Source of the DNA: Rhodococcus opacus
Lineage (GTDB): Bacteria; Actinomycetota; Actinomycetes; Mycobacteriales; Mycobacteriaceae
DNA: 50,816 nucleotides
Assembly (NCBI RefSeq): GCF_012396235.1
Contig: NZ_JAAXPA010000042.1
Location: 1-50,816 of the forward strand
Direction of reading: 5' to 3'
Each line of letters opens with the position of its first letter. The stretch's first letter is position 1. The notes under the pieces were generated by a model. It saw only the letters and a list, made by a program, of their open reading frames with translations, was not told where the DNA came from and made no database searches. Made by a program: the position numbers and the translations under genes. Below are positions 25,751 to 33,450 of this stretch, in pieces.

Positions 25751-25784
25751 ACGCAATTCGTTCACCAGGCAACACATCCCCACC

Positions 25785-25798
25785 TCTCCACCTGGAGA
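25785..25798. promoter_or_regulatory. Palindromic operator before the MHS transporter
   Basis: TCTCCACCTGGAGA is an inverted repeat with 6-bp arms and a 2-bp spacer, 75 bp upstream of the transporter start. It shares CTCCAC(A/C)TGGAG and a following ATGKTGTG-type tail with the site at 18014. Confidence 0.55.
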
Positions 25799-25872
25799 TG
25801 TTGTGTGTGCTGGATCACCCATACATTCGAGCCGCAGGAATCATTCCGCAATCGTGGCAACGGAGGCCATAC

Positions 25873-27192
25873 ATGTTCACAATGTCCCAAACCTCGAAAG
25901 TCGGATTTGCCAGCGGTGTCGGTACGACAGTCGAATGGTACGACTTCTTCATCTACGGCACCGCGGCCGGACTCGTGTTCAACAAGATCTTCTTCCCCGA
26001 GTTCGACTCCCTGATCGGCACTTTGCTCGCCTTCGCCACGTTCTCCGCCGCCTTCGTTGCGCGTCCGATCGGCGGAGTGGTGTTCGGCCACTTCGGTGAT
26101 CGGATCGGACGGAAGTCGATGCTCGTCATCACCCTGACCATCATGGGCTTCACCACCCTCGGAGTCGGGCTGCTCCCGAGCTACCAGTCCATCGGCGTCG
26201 CCGCGCCGATCATTCTCGTGACCCTGCGCTTCGTGCAGGGCCTCGCGCTCGGGGGCGAGATCGGAGGGGCGATTCTCATGGCCGTCGAACACGCGCCTGC
26301 CGGCAAACGCGGCTACTACGGCAGCTGGGTACAGATGGGAGTGCCGGCGGGATTGATGTTGGGCAACACAGTCTTCCTATTGATGGCCGGGCTTTCTCCC
26401 GAAGCGTTCGAATCCTGGGGTTGGCGAATTCCCTTCCTGATCGGGGGTGCGTTCGTCGCGATCGGCCTCTTCGTCCGACTGCACGTCGGCGAAAGCCCGA
26501 ACTTCGATCGCGTCAAGAAGAACGCAAAGTTGGAGAAGCTGCCCATCGGGGTGGTCCTTCGCCACTACCCCAAGCAGGTCCTCCTGACCTGCGGTGCTTA
26601 CTTCGCCATCGGGGTCACCTTCTACGGCACCACGGTATTCGGTCTCAGCTACGGCGTCGCGCAGGTCGGCTACACGCGCAACCAGATGCTGACACTCGTC
26701 CTCGTCGCCATGGCGGTCACGTTCGTCGCGCTGCCGTTCTTCGGCAAACTGTCGGACTCCTACGGCAGGAAGCCGGTGTTCCTGGCCGGAGTCGTCGCCA
26801 TGCTGCTGTTCACCTTTCCGTGGTTCTGGCTGGTGAACAGCGGATCCTTCCTGCTGGCGATGGTCGGGTTCGTGGCGTTCTGTCTCGCCTTCTCGACCTC
26901 CTACGGCCCGCTCGCAGCCTTCTTCGCCGAAGCTTTCGACACCCGCATCCGCTACACCGGAATCTCCTTCGGGTACACGATCGGCACCCTTGCCTCGAGC
27001 GCTCCCGCGCCGATCGTCGCCACGTACCTGCTGGATCGCACCGGCTCCTACGTCGCCGTCGCGCTGTTCATGGTCGCAATGTGCGCCATCTCCGTCGTCT
27101 GTGTGATCGCCATGCGGGAGACCTACCGGCAAGATCTGTCCGACACCGACGAAGCCGCGGGACAGGAGCGATTGTCACCGACTTCCACGTAG
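25873..27192 (+). CDS. MFS metabolite:proton symporter (MHS family)
   Basis: Importer of 439 residues with 12 helices. It has the MHS opening ASGVGTTVEWYDFFIYG (charged WYDF in helix 1), the loop 2-3 motif GHFGDRIGRKSMLV, the long RFVQGLALGGEIGGA helix 4-5 segment and the second-half loop GKLSDSYGRKPVF. Relatives carry 2-oxoglutarate, shikimate, citrate, proline or other organic acids and betaines. The ATG at 25873, with GGAGG upstream, fits; a second ATG at 25882 is possible. It follows the two-component genes with its own promoter and palindrome, and is the most likely importer for the module at 16.5-25.8 kb. Confidence 0.9.
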   Translation: MFTMSQTSKVGFASGVGTTVEWYDFFIYGTAAGLVFNKIFFPEFDSLIGTLLAFATFSAAFVARPIGGVVFGHFGDRIGRKSMLVITLTIMGFTTLGVGLLPSYQSIGVAAPIILVTLRFVQGLALGGEIGGAILMAVEHAPAGKRGYYGSWVQMGVPAGLMLGNTVFLLMAGLSPEAFESWGWRIPFLIGGAFVAIGLFVRLHVGESPNFDRVKKNAKLEKLPIGVVLRHYPKQVLLTCGAYFAIGVTFYGTTVFGLSYGVAQVGYTRNQMLTLVLVAMAVTFVALPFFGKLSDSYGRKPVFLAGVVAMLLFTFPWFWLVNSGSFLLAMVGFVAFCLAFSTSYGPLAAFFAEAFDTRIRYTGISFGYTIGTLASSAPAPIVATYLLDRTGSYVAVALFMVAMCAISVVCVIAMRETYRQDLSDTDEAAGQERLSPTST

Positions 27193-27259
27193 GCGGCTTC
27201 GCCGCCCGTGCGCCCCTTTTGGTGACTTCTCCGTGGGTCGGGGCGAGTAACTGTGGTCA

Positions 27260-27303
27260 CCCCCGAGGCTGGGTGTCGCGAGCGTGATAACCGGCCTCGG
27301 GGG
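27260..27303 (+). terminator. Putative hairpin terminator after the MHS gene
   Basis: CCCCCGAGGC (27260-27269) can pair with GCCTCGGGGG (27294-27303) around a 24-base loop. No T tract follows. Its position 68 bases past the stop suits a transcription end, but it could be chance in GC-rich DNA. Confidence 0.45.
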
Positions 27304-27320
27304 CGTGGGGCCCGCAGTGT

Positions 27321-27809
27321 CAGCAGACCCACGAACCCGTACTGGTCTTCGACCTCGGCGGCGGCACCTTCGATGTGAGCCTGCTCGACGTCGGCGAGGG
27401 AGTGGTCGAGATTCGTTCCACGGCCGGCGACTCCCACCTCAGCGGCGACGACTTCGACCGACGCCTGGTGGACTACCTCGCCGACGAATTCCAGTGTGCG
27501 GAGAATATCGATCTGCGCAAGGATGCGCAGGCATTGCAGCGCCTCTTCGAGGCCGCGGAAAAAGCCAAGGTCGAGTTGTCCTCGGTCACCCAGGCTCAGG
27601 TCAACTTGCCCTTCGTCACCGCAGACGCGAACGGTCCCAAGCACCTCACCACCACGATCATGCGATCGAAGTTCGAGGATCTGACGGCGGATCTGGTGGA
27701 ACGCTGCCTCGACCCCGTGAAGTAGGCGATGAGTGACGCCAAAGTCACCGCCAACGACATCGACGAGGTGATCCTGGTCGGTGGTTCGACGCCCCCGTGC
27801 TTAGACGCC
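27321..27809 (+). pseudogene. dnaK: Internal fragment of dnaK (Hsp70)
   Basis: The frame encodes the middle of the Hsp70 ATPase domain: PVLVFDLGGGTFDVSLLDVG (phosphate-2 loop), DDFDRRLVDYLADEFQ, ALQRLFEAAEKAKVELSS, LTADLVERCLDPV, then a TAG where DnaK has a glutamine, then AMSDAKVTANDIDEV and ILVGGST. Both ends are missing, covering roughly residues 190-345 of a 620-residue protein. It is nonfunctional. It is not a copy carried with a promoter, so it appears to be the scar of a recombination. The start of another dnaK-like gene is at the right edge of the window. Confidence 0.88.
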
Positions 27810-27879
27810 GCACTCGTAAGGAATCAACACGCACGTGTCTCAAGTAGGTTGACAATTACCGTCGGTACCCACGATTGGC

Positions 27880-28611
27880 CTATACCGTCGCTGCGCGTGC
27901 AACCTCGTGTCGCCAGACTGCGCCGGTGTTGAAGTTGGCGCCCAGGTCGGGAAGATCCTCCCAATCGGCGTCGTCGATGTCGACGAGCGTGCCACCCGCG
28001 CTCACGACAGCCAAGGACATGCGCGCCAGCTCTTCCAGGCTGGCGGCCTGCAGAACCGACTGTTGCACCGACGACGCGACGGAGGTGATGCCATGTCCGC
28101 GGCAGATGACGACGGGCCGATCGCCCATCGCCGTCACCATTTCCTTGCCGAGTTGGGTGCGATGAATCAACACCGCGCGGCGGTACACCGGCACCCCACC
28201 CCGCGCAAGAACTGCACCGGGGATGTCGTAGGCCCCGTAGATGGGCCGCAGCGAGATACCCGCTAGGTCGGCTGCAACAATCGACGGGGGGTGCAGGTGC
28301 GCTACAGCTCGGATGTCGGGCGAGGCCCGCATCGACTCGACGTGAACGGGCAACTCCTTAGGTACCTGATAGCCGTTGTCGAGTTCACCTGGAGCGCCGG
28401 CTGTTCCGTCGAATCGTACGAGTCGAATGTCGGACGGGCGTGTATAGGCCACGCCGGTGTCGTCTGCACTGCGACACCTGATGAGCAGAAGGTCATGGGA
28501 GACTCTGAAGCTGATGTGGCCCAGGATGCCCTCCATCAAACCCCGGGCAGCGGCAACCCTGCACGCCTCGGCTACGACGACCCGTGCACCCTCGATATCC
28601 TTCTCGTTCAT
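27880..28611 (-). CDS. padC: Class II aldolase-family decarboxylase (3,4-dihydroxyphthalate decarboxylase-like)
   Basis: Metal-dependent class II aldolase/adducin protein of 243 residues. The metal ligands are visible as AHLHPPS (His105, His107) and a C-terminal RGHGITS histidine; the acidic residue lies in the KELPVH segment. In phthalate 3,4-dioxygenase operons (pht of Arthrobacter, pad of Rhodococcus) this family decarboxylates 3,4-dihydroxyphthalate to protocatechuate. The gene is the last of the operon, starts at ATG 28611 with AAGGAA upstream and overlaps the reductase stop by four bases. Role is assigned from family plus gene order, both matching the pad operon. Confidence 0.82.
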   Translation of the reverse strand: MNEKDIEGARVVVAEACRVAAARGLMEGILGHISFRVSHDLLLIRCRSADDTGVAYTRPSDIRLVRFDGTAGAPGELDNGYQVPKELPVHVESMRASPDIRAVAHLHPPSIVAADLAGISLRPIYGAYDIPGAVLARGGVPVYRRAVLIHRTQLGKEMVTAMGDRPVVICRGHGITSVASSVQQSVLQAASLEELARMSLAVVSAGGTLVDIDDADWEDLPDLGANFNTGAVWRHEVARAATV

Positions 28612-29849
28612 GTGGTTTCCTTGACCGTGGTGCGGGCTGACACCGTCATTGCCTCGAGACGTTCCGCAAACTCGACATATTCGACCCCGAGTGCGATCGC
28701 TTTGCGGGCGGTGACAAGCGCTTTCGGCCAATTGACGACGACGACCCCGGTCAGTCTGCCTTTCTCGTCGGGGTAGCAGACCGCGAACTTAGCCTTGTTC
28801 GTCACCTCGCCGATGACAGTGTGCGTCGACGAGCCCGCCAGTCCGACCGTCTGTATCTTCCAGTCGTACTGATCACTCCAGACGTATTCGACCGGTTCGT
28901 GGCGCATCTTCTCGTCCGGGCGAGCGATATTCCGGGCGACCACGACAGCTTGCTCCACCGCGTTCGTCCAGTGCTCGAACCGGGTCGAACCGCCGCGTCG
29001 GGTGTTGTCGAACCGGCACACGTCGCCGACTGCGTAGATGTTGTCGTGACCGATTGCACGGCAGTACACGTCACACACCACACCATTGCTCACCTCCAGA
29101 CCGGAGGACTCGAGCCAGTCGTCGTTCGGTATCGCCCCGATTCCGACGACCACCGTGTCGGCGGCGAGCGTCGACCCGTCGGACAAGCCGATCGCGAAGG
29201 ACCCGTGCTCACCGTGCACGGACTCGACACCGACCCCGAATCTGGTGTCGACGCCGCGACGCCGATGGAGGTCGATGAACAGCTCGCCGATCTCCGCACC
29301 CATCACGCGTGCCATGGGCACGGGTTCTGGATCCACCAGCGTCACGCGCATCCCGAGTTCGACCGCGGTTGCCGCGGTCTCCGCGCCGATGAAGCCGCCG
29401 CCGATAATGACGAGGTGGTCGGTGGTGCCGAAATGGCGTCGTAGTGCGCGGGCGTCCGCGGCTGTTCGTATCACGTGCAGGCCGTTCGGCGTTCCCCACG
29501 GTGACGGCCGGGCGCGAGCGCCGGTGGCGAGCACCAGGTTGTCGAACGCGACCCTCGTACCGTCTGCGAGTTCGACATACCGGTTTGCCGTGCTCAGCCC
29601 TACGGCTGGTTGGCCCAACCGAAGCTCGAGATCGAGTTCCCGAGCCTGTTCGGTGGTCAACAACGTAATCTCGGCCATCGTCGAGCCACCTGCCAGGATC
29701 GACTTCGACAACGGCGGCTTGTCATAGGGCAGTTCACCTTCGGCACCCAGGAGAACGATGGCGCCCGGATACCCTTCCGACCGCAGTGCCTGCGCAGTTC
29801 GGACACCACCGATCGATGCACCGACGATGACCGTGGTCGATTCCGGCAT
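28608..29849 (-). CDS. padAd: FAD-dependent ferredoxin reductase of the phthalate dioxygenase
   Basis: NAD(P)H:ferredoxin reductase of 413 residues in the two-dinucleotide-fold class. FAD site: TTVIVGASIGGVRTAQALRS at the N-terminus; NADH site: HLVIIGGGFIGAETAATAVEL near residue 145; second FAD contact: NIYAVGDVCRF near 270. ATGARARPSPW is the usual ATG-rich segment. It starts at ATG 29849 overlapping the ferredoxin stop by one base. It supplies electrons to the 3Fe-4S-type ferredoxin and then the Rieske centre of the dioxygenase. The tight operon leaves little doubt about pairing. Confidence 0.88.
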   Translation of the reverse strand: MPESTTVIVGASIGGVRTAQALRSEGYPGAIVLLGAEGELPYDKPPLSKSILAGGSTMAEITLLTTEQARELDLELRLGQPAVGLSTANRYVELADGTRVAFDNLVLATGARARPSPWGTPNGLHVIRTAADARALRRHFGTTDHLVIIGGGFIGAETAATAVELGMRVTLVDPEPVPMARVMGAEIGELFIDLHRRRGVDTRFGVGVESVHGEHGSFAIGLSDGSTLAADTVVVGIGAIPNDDWLESSGLEVSNGVVCDVYCRAIGHDNIYAVGDVCRFDNTRRGGSTRFEHWTNAVEQAVVVARNIARPDEKMRHEPVEYVWSDQYDWKIQTVGLAGSSTHTVIGEVTNKAKFAVCYPDEKGRLTGVVVVNWPKALVTARKAIALGVEYVEFAERLEAMTVSARTTVKETT

Positions 29850-30043
29850 CAGTCTTCGATCCAGAGCGCGGAGACCGGGCAGGACCGGGCAGCACTGTCG
29901 ACGCGTCCCCGTTCCGATTCGGGGACCTCCACACTCAACAGTTCGACGACACCGTCGTCGTCGATGTCGAAGTAGTCGTCGGCAGCGACGACGCAATTGG
30001 CATATCCCTGACATGCACCAAGATTCGCTTTGACGACAGCCAT
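29849..30043 (-). CDS. padAc: Ferredoxin, 3Fe-4S type, of the phthalate dioxygenase
   Basis: A 64-residue electron carrier. Three cysteines, Cys11 (CQGYANC) with Cys17 and Cys55 (SCPVSAL), give the C-x5-C...CP arrangement of 3Fe-4S ferredoxins as in actinobacterial P450 and dioxygenase systems. It has many acidic residues (DDYFDIDDDG). Start ATG 30043, ribosome site GAAAGAGAGGAAA upstream. It lies between dihydrodiol dehydrogenase and reductase genes in the pad order. Confidence 0.88.
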   Translation of the reverse strand: MAVVKANLGACQGYANCVVAADDYFDIDDDGVVELLSVEVPESERGRVDSAARSCPVSALWIED

Positions 30044-30080
30044 CGCGGTTTCCTCTCTTTCCGAACTGGTCGAACTCGTA

Positions 30081-30887
30081 TCAGCGGGTCGAAGGTTTGG
30101 GGGCTCCGATTCCGAAGCCGCCGTCGGGATGCGTCGCGCCTGCGGTGATTCCTCGGGATCTGTCGGAAGCGAAGAAGACGAAGCTCCACGCATGGTCCTC
30201 ACCTGAGAGGGCCACGTTGAGCGGTGTCCGCGCCGCCAACTCGCGTGCACGATTCGGATTGTCGTCGAGTCGATCGGCGTCGCGTCCCAGGCTCGCCAAC
30301 CCGCGCAGGTCGGTGTTCAACGTGCCGCCTGGGGCGACTCCGTTGACGCGAATATTTGGGGCGAGCTCGTAGGCCAGGGTGGTGACCAGCCCGCGTACGG
30401 CAAATTTGGAAGACACGTAGAGCACTCCGCCTCGTCCGGGATAGAACGACGAGGCAGACTCCGCCAGCACGATCGACGATCCGCGGTGCTTGCGCAGCTC
30501 CGGTACGGCGGCCTTGACCGAGTGCATGTGGCTGAGCACGTTGGTTCGGAAGATCTCGTCGAACGCCACGTCGAGTGTGTCCGCGGGGATGTCCTCTATG
30601 CCCTGGTAGAAGTCGAAGATCCCGACACAGTTGACCAGTGTGTCGAGCCCTCCGAACTCGGCGACCGCAGCCGCGACGGCAGCGTCGTTGTCCGCCGCGC
30701 GTGTGGCGTCACCTTCGATGACCGGTACCTGGGGTAGGTGTTCGCGCAGCACCCGACACTTGTTCGGGTCACGCTCGAGTACCGCGACGCACGCGCCTTC
30801 GGCGAGGAACGCATCGACGACTGCTCGCCCGATCCCCGAGCCCCCGCCAACGACAAGTGCCCGCTTGCCGTCGAGCCAGCCAGTCAT
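30081..30887 (-). CDS. padB: cis-3,4-Dihydrodiol dehydrogenase (phthalate pathway), SDR family
   Basis: NAD+-dependent short-chain dehydrogenase of 268 residues that rearomatises the cis-dihydrodiol of phthalate. It has GGGSGIGRAV at residues 13-22, NCVGIFDFYQGIEDI, the catalytic serine in AESASSFYPGRGGVLYVSSK, and the Tyr-x-x-x-Lys pair YVSSK. The aromatic dihydrodiol dehydrogenase (BphB-like) look of GIFDF is consistent. Its start ATG 30887 overlaps the previous gene's stop by four bases. In the known pad operon this position is padB. Confidence 0.88.
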   Translation of the reverse strand: MTGWLDGKRALVVGGGSGIGRAVVDAFLAEGACVAVLERDPNKCRVLREHLPQVPVIEGDATRAADNDAAVAAAVAEFGGLDTLVNCVGIFDFYQGIEDIPADTLDVAFDEIFRTNVLSHMHSVKAAVPELRKHRGSSIVLAESASSFYPGRGGVLYVSSKFAVRGLVTTLAYELAPNIRVNGVAPGGTLNTDLRGLASLGRDADRLDDNPNRARELAARTPLNVALSGEDHAWSFVFFASDRSRGITAGATHPDGGFGIGAPKPSTR

Positions 30888-31195
30888 TCGTTGTCTCCCT
30901 CTGCGATCAACGGAGCAAACATGTTTCCCACCATCGCGGCGAAGGTAGCCGGGTTCTGCCAGGTCAGCGCCTCGAGTTCCAGCGGGTCCACACAGACCCA
31001 CTGCCCGGACTTCGGGGCGTGCACCAGGAGCCGTACGCCGTTGCGGGTCGCCACCTTGTGCACGCTGACCTCGGCGAATTCGTTGGCGATGGTCAGCGGA
31101 TCACCGACGGCACCAGCCAAGAGCTGCGCGAACTCGTCTGTGGCACGGCGCGCGGCGCGTGCGTCCTGCTCCTCGCCTTCCCACTGCAAGCTCAT
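30884..31195 (-). CDS. Small conserved-looking protein of the phthalate operon
   Basis: A 103-residue protein that I do not recognise. It has a run of charged residues (WEGEEQDARAARRATDEFAQ), then NEFAEVSVHKVATRNGVRLL, SGQWVCVDPLELEALTWQNP and ends with GNMFAPLIAEGDNE. No signal peptide, helix bundle or metal motif is evident. It sits between the beta subunit gene and padB with four-base overlaps on both sides, so it is translated as part of the operon. It could be a small accessory or assembly factor. The ATG at 31195 has little choice of start. Confidence 0.75.
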   Translation of the reverse strand: MSLQWEGEEQDARAARRATDEFAQLLAGAVGDPLTIANEFAEVSVHKVATRNGVRLLVHAPKSGQWVCVDPLELEALTWQNPATFAAMVGNMFAPLIAEGDNE

Positions 31196-31818
31196 AGGAA
31201 CACCGCGAGATTCTGCATCCGCATCACGGACTCGTCGACAAAGATGGTGCGTCGTGCGAGCTTCCATTCGTCACCTACGCGCCTCAGCAGATCCTCCCGT
31301 CCACACGAGACGAGTGCCGACTCATTGACATCCCCTCTGCTGCGAAACAGCAATTCGGCGCTTTCGACGACGAGGTGGTCCTCGGCGTCGGTGAGGAAGG
31401 TCCGGATGTTGGTGATGTAGTGGCGCAGTCGTGACGGGGGATCCTCGGTCCACGCGTGCTCGGTGACGAACCGCGCGACCCGCCGGCTCAGCGAATACTT
31501 GTTCTCATCGAAATGTGCCATTCCTGGCGAGGTGTCGAATCCCGAGTTGAGCGCCGCGGTTACCCGAACCGGCATGATGTAGTGGATATCGTCGGTGATG
31601 TTGTCAAGCCAGGTTTCGTATTCCTGTGCGTCGAGCAGATATGCCTCGTCGATCAAGAATTGGTGCGCGTCCAGGTGCCGTCGATCGTCGAACCGCAGCG
31701 GAGTTCCAGTACGCGTGACGCGCGATGCATGGTCGCCCAGCACGGCTTGCTCCGAATAGGTCGAGCCTTCACCTACGCGGCTGTAACCGGTACTGGTAGC
31801 TCGCACAGACGTGGTCAT
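31192..31818 (-). CDS. padAb: Aromatic-ring dioxygenase beta subunit (phthalate 3,4-dioxygenase)
   Basis: Small subunit, 208 residues, of the NTF2-like beta family. DDRRHLDAHQFLIDEAYLLD near residue 45 and WTEDPPSRLRHYITNIRTF near 125 are typical; VSCGREDLLRRVGDEWKLAR and RTIFVDESVMRMQNLAVFL end the domain as in biphenyl and phthalate dioxygenases. It has a structural role in the alpha3beta3 hexamer. The start ATG 31818 overlaps the alpha stop by four bases. Confidence 0.9.
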   Translation of the reverse strand: MTTSVRATSTGYSRVGEGSTYSEQAVLGDHASRVTRTGTPLRFDDRRHLDAHQFLIDEAYLLDAQEYETWLDNITDDIHYIMPVRVTAALNSGFDTSPGMAHFDENKYSLSRRVARFVTEHAWTEDPPSRLRHYITNIRTFLTDAEDHLVVESAELLFRSRGDVNESALVSCGREDLLRRVGDEWKLARRTIFVDESVMRMQNLAVFL

Positions 31819-33293
31819 GCCAGCACCGCCCCGTTGACAGTCGCGTCCTTGCTGTGGGTGCCGGCGGCGTGGTCGCAGCTGCCGTTCGTCGGAGTCATCG
31901 GCCTGATACCGTCTGGATTGTCGGTTCCCACCGATGTCGGCCCCACCTCCAGTGCCGGCTTTTCGAGGTAGTCCGCCCACATTTCGAGAAGTTTGCGCTG
32001 ATTGGCCTCGTTGTATCCGACCTGCGCCGTCCCGGGGCCGTGGAACTCGTCGGCGGTGAGCTCCTCGGAGACGCGTGTCCCGTCCTCGAGCAGACCCATG
32101 CGACTGTTGAGTAGCAGGCGCCGCGCCATCGATCCTGCGGAGGTGTTCGTCAGCGATACCCAGTTCTCGACATCGTCCTGTTCGAACATGCCGGTGGATC
32201 CGAAGCACATCAGGTATGCCTTGTACGACTTCTTCTTGAATTCTTCCGGCGCGCTCCGGTCGACCGCGAAGAAGGACAACACCTCGGTCTCGTTCTCACT
32301 GATCGGTTGCCAGAGTCGAATGGAGATGAACGGCAGGACGTCGTCGCCGTCCTCGACCTTCGGCCAGTTGTGGACGAAGCTCAGGTTCGGAAACACCGAT
32401 GCTGCCGAGATCATGAAGCCGTCCGCGCCGATTACTCGCTGCTGCTCGTCCGACCACACATCCTTGGCCCGGTCGGTCATCTCCGCGGTGTATCCCACGT
32501 ACTGCATGCGCTCGTCGAAGGTGCCGTCGGGCAACTTGTACGTCGTTCCCCCACCTGGTCCTGCCCAGTAGGTTGCTCCATCCTTGCGCTTCTCCGCTTT
32601 GGGTTCGCGGAACAGGCCGATCTCGACGACCGAGGTGTGTGTCTGCGGCGTGTGGTACATGTCGCCCGCGAAATTCTCGGCTCCGATCTTCCAGTTCGCT
32701 TTGACCCTCCAACGCTGCGGGCCTCGTACCTCGAGCCCCGACTCGCTCTGCTTGGTGTAGTAGTCGAGGTAGAACTTGAAGTCGCCCAGATAGTCCGACA
32801 GCGATTCGGCGTTCGGATCCATATTGATGAAGATCATTCCGTTGTAGCTGTCGAGATTGGGTGCAGGGAGGAGTGTCTGGCCCTTCTTCTTGAAGCCCTC
32901 CTCGCCCCCGTACGCCTCCTCGTGGAACGGCAGTCCGATGATGCGGCCGTCGTTTCGGTACGACCAACCGTGATAGGGGCAGCGAAAGTTCGACGCGTTT
33001 CCCATTTCCGCGCGACACACCTGCATCCCGCGGTGCAGACACATGTTGAACATCGCCCGAATCCCACCCTTGGAGTCGCGGGAGATGATGAATGAATCCT
33101 CGAGCACCCGGCGGACAACGTAGTCCCCCGCCTGCGGTACCTCAGATTCGTGCGCGACGAACAACCACGATCGACTGAAGACGGTCGCCTTCTCACGCTC
33201 GAAAATCTCTTTGTCGTTGTAGATGTGCGCCGGGATCATGCCGCGGCGAATGTCTTCCATCGCTTGCACGTGGTGGGTCGTCCGGGGTTCCAA
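31815..33293 (-). CDS. padAa: Phthalate 3,4-dioxygenase alpha subunit
   Basis: Catalytic subunit, 492 residues. The Rieske centre is Cys85-x-His87 (MCLHRG) and Cys105-x2-His108 (CPYHGW). The mononuclear iron ligands are in AENFAGDMYHTPQTHTS: Asp211 bridging, His214 and His219. It would dihydroxylate phthalate at carbons 3 and 4. The start is TTG 33293: GAGGAA lies six bases upstream, while the nearby ATG at 33298-33300 is out of frame and overlaps the ribosome site. It leads a seven-gene operon in the order alpha, beta, small protein, dehydrogenase, ferredoxin, reductase, decarboxylase, matching known pad operons. It is divergent from an IclR gene across a region with paired operators. Confidence 0.88.
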   Translation of the reverse strand: MEPRTTHHVQAMEDIRRGMIPAHIYNDKEIFEREKATVFSRSWLFVAHESEVPQAGDYVVRRVLEDSFIISRDSKGGIRAMFNMCLHRGMQVCRAEMGNASNFRCPYHGWSYRNDGRIIGLPFHEEAYGGEEGFKKKGQTLLPAPNLDSYNGMIFINMDPNAESLSDYLGDFKFYLDYYTKQSESGLEVRGPQRWRVKANWKIGAENFAGDMYHTPQTHTSVVEIGLFREPKAEKRKDGATYWAGPGGGTTYKLPDGTFDERMQYVGYTAEMTDRAKDVWSDEQQRVIGADGFMISAASVFPNLSFVHNWPKVEDGDDVLPFISIRLWQPISENETEVLSFFAVDRSAPEEFKKKSYKAYLMCFGSTGMFEQDDVENWVSLTNTSAGSMARRLLLNSRMGLLEDGTRVSEELTADEFHGPGTAQVGYNEANQRKLLEMWADYLEKPALEVGPTSVGTDNPDGIRPMTPTNGSCDHAAGTHSKDATVNGAVLA

Positions 33294-33327
33294 GGTTCAT
33301 TCCTCTTCGATCGACGATGGCAGTCTC

Positions 33328-33360
33328 TCTGCTATGCAGAAGTGCCTTCTGTTAGATAGA
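33328..33360. promoter_or_regulatory. Paired operator of the phthalate operon
   Basis: TCTGCTATGCAGA at 33328-33340 is an inverted repeat with 5-bp arms. A related 13-mer, TCTGTTAGATAGA, begins exactly 20 bp later at 33348. The same 20-bp pairing recurs before the ABC importer at 38540 and 38560. The location just upstream of padAa suits a regulator tetramer. Confidence 0.6.
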
Positions 33361-33393
33361 TGTTGCTCTCTTGAGCCCGACGAGTCAACCCCC

Positions 33394-33407
33394 TGCGCGT
33401 ACGCGCA
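33394..33407. promoter_or_regulatory. Palindrome in the padAa/IclR spacer
   Basis: TGCGCGTACGCGCA is a perfect 14-bp palindrome between the divergent genes. Its core differs from the TCTGCTATGCAGA sites, so it may be a second factor's site or chance in GC-rich DNA. Confidence 0.3.
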
Positions 33408-33450
33408 TTCCACCTGCTGGCAGGTCGACCGCAAACCCGACCTGAGACGT

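Noticed and set aside
33298..33300. ATG as start of the phthalate alpha subunit
   Set aside because: It is out of frame with the Rieske motifs and overlaps the ribosome site.
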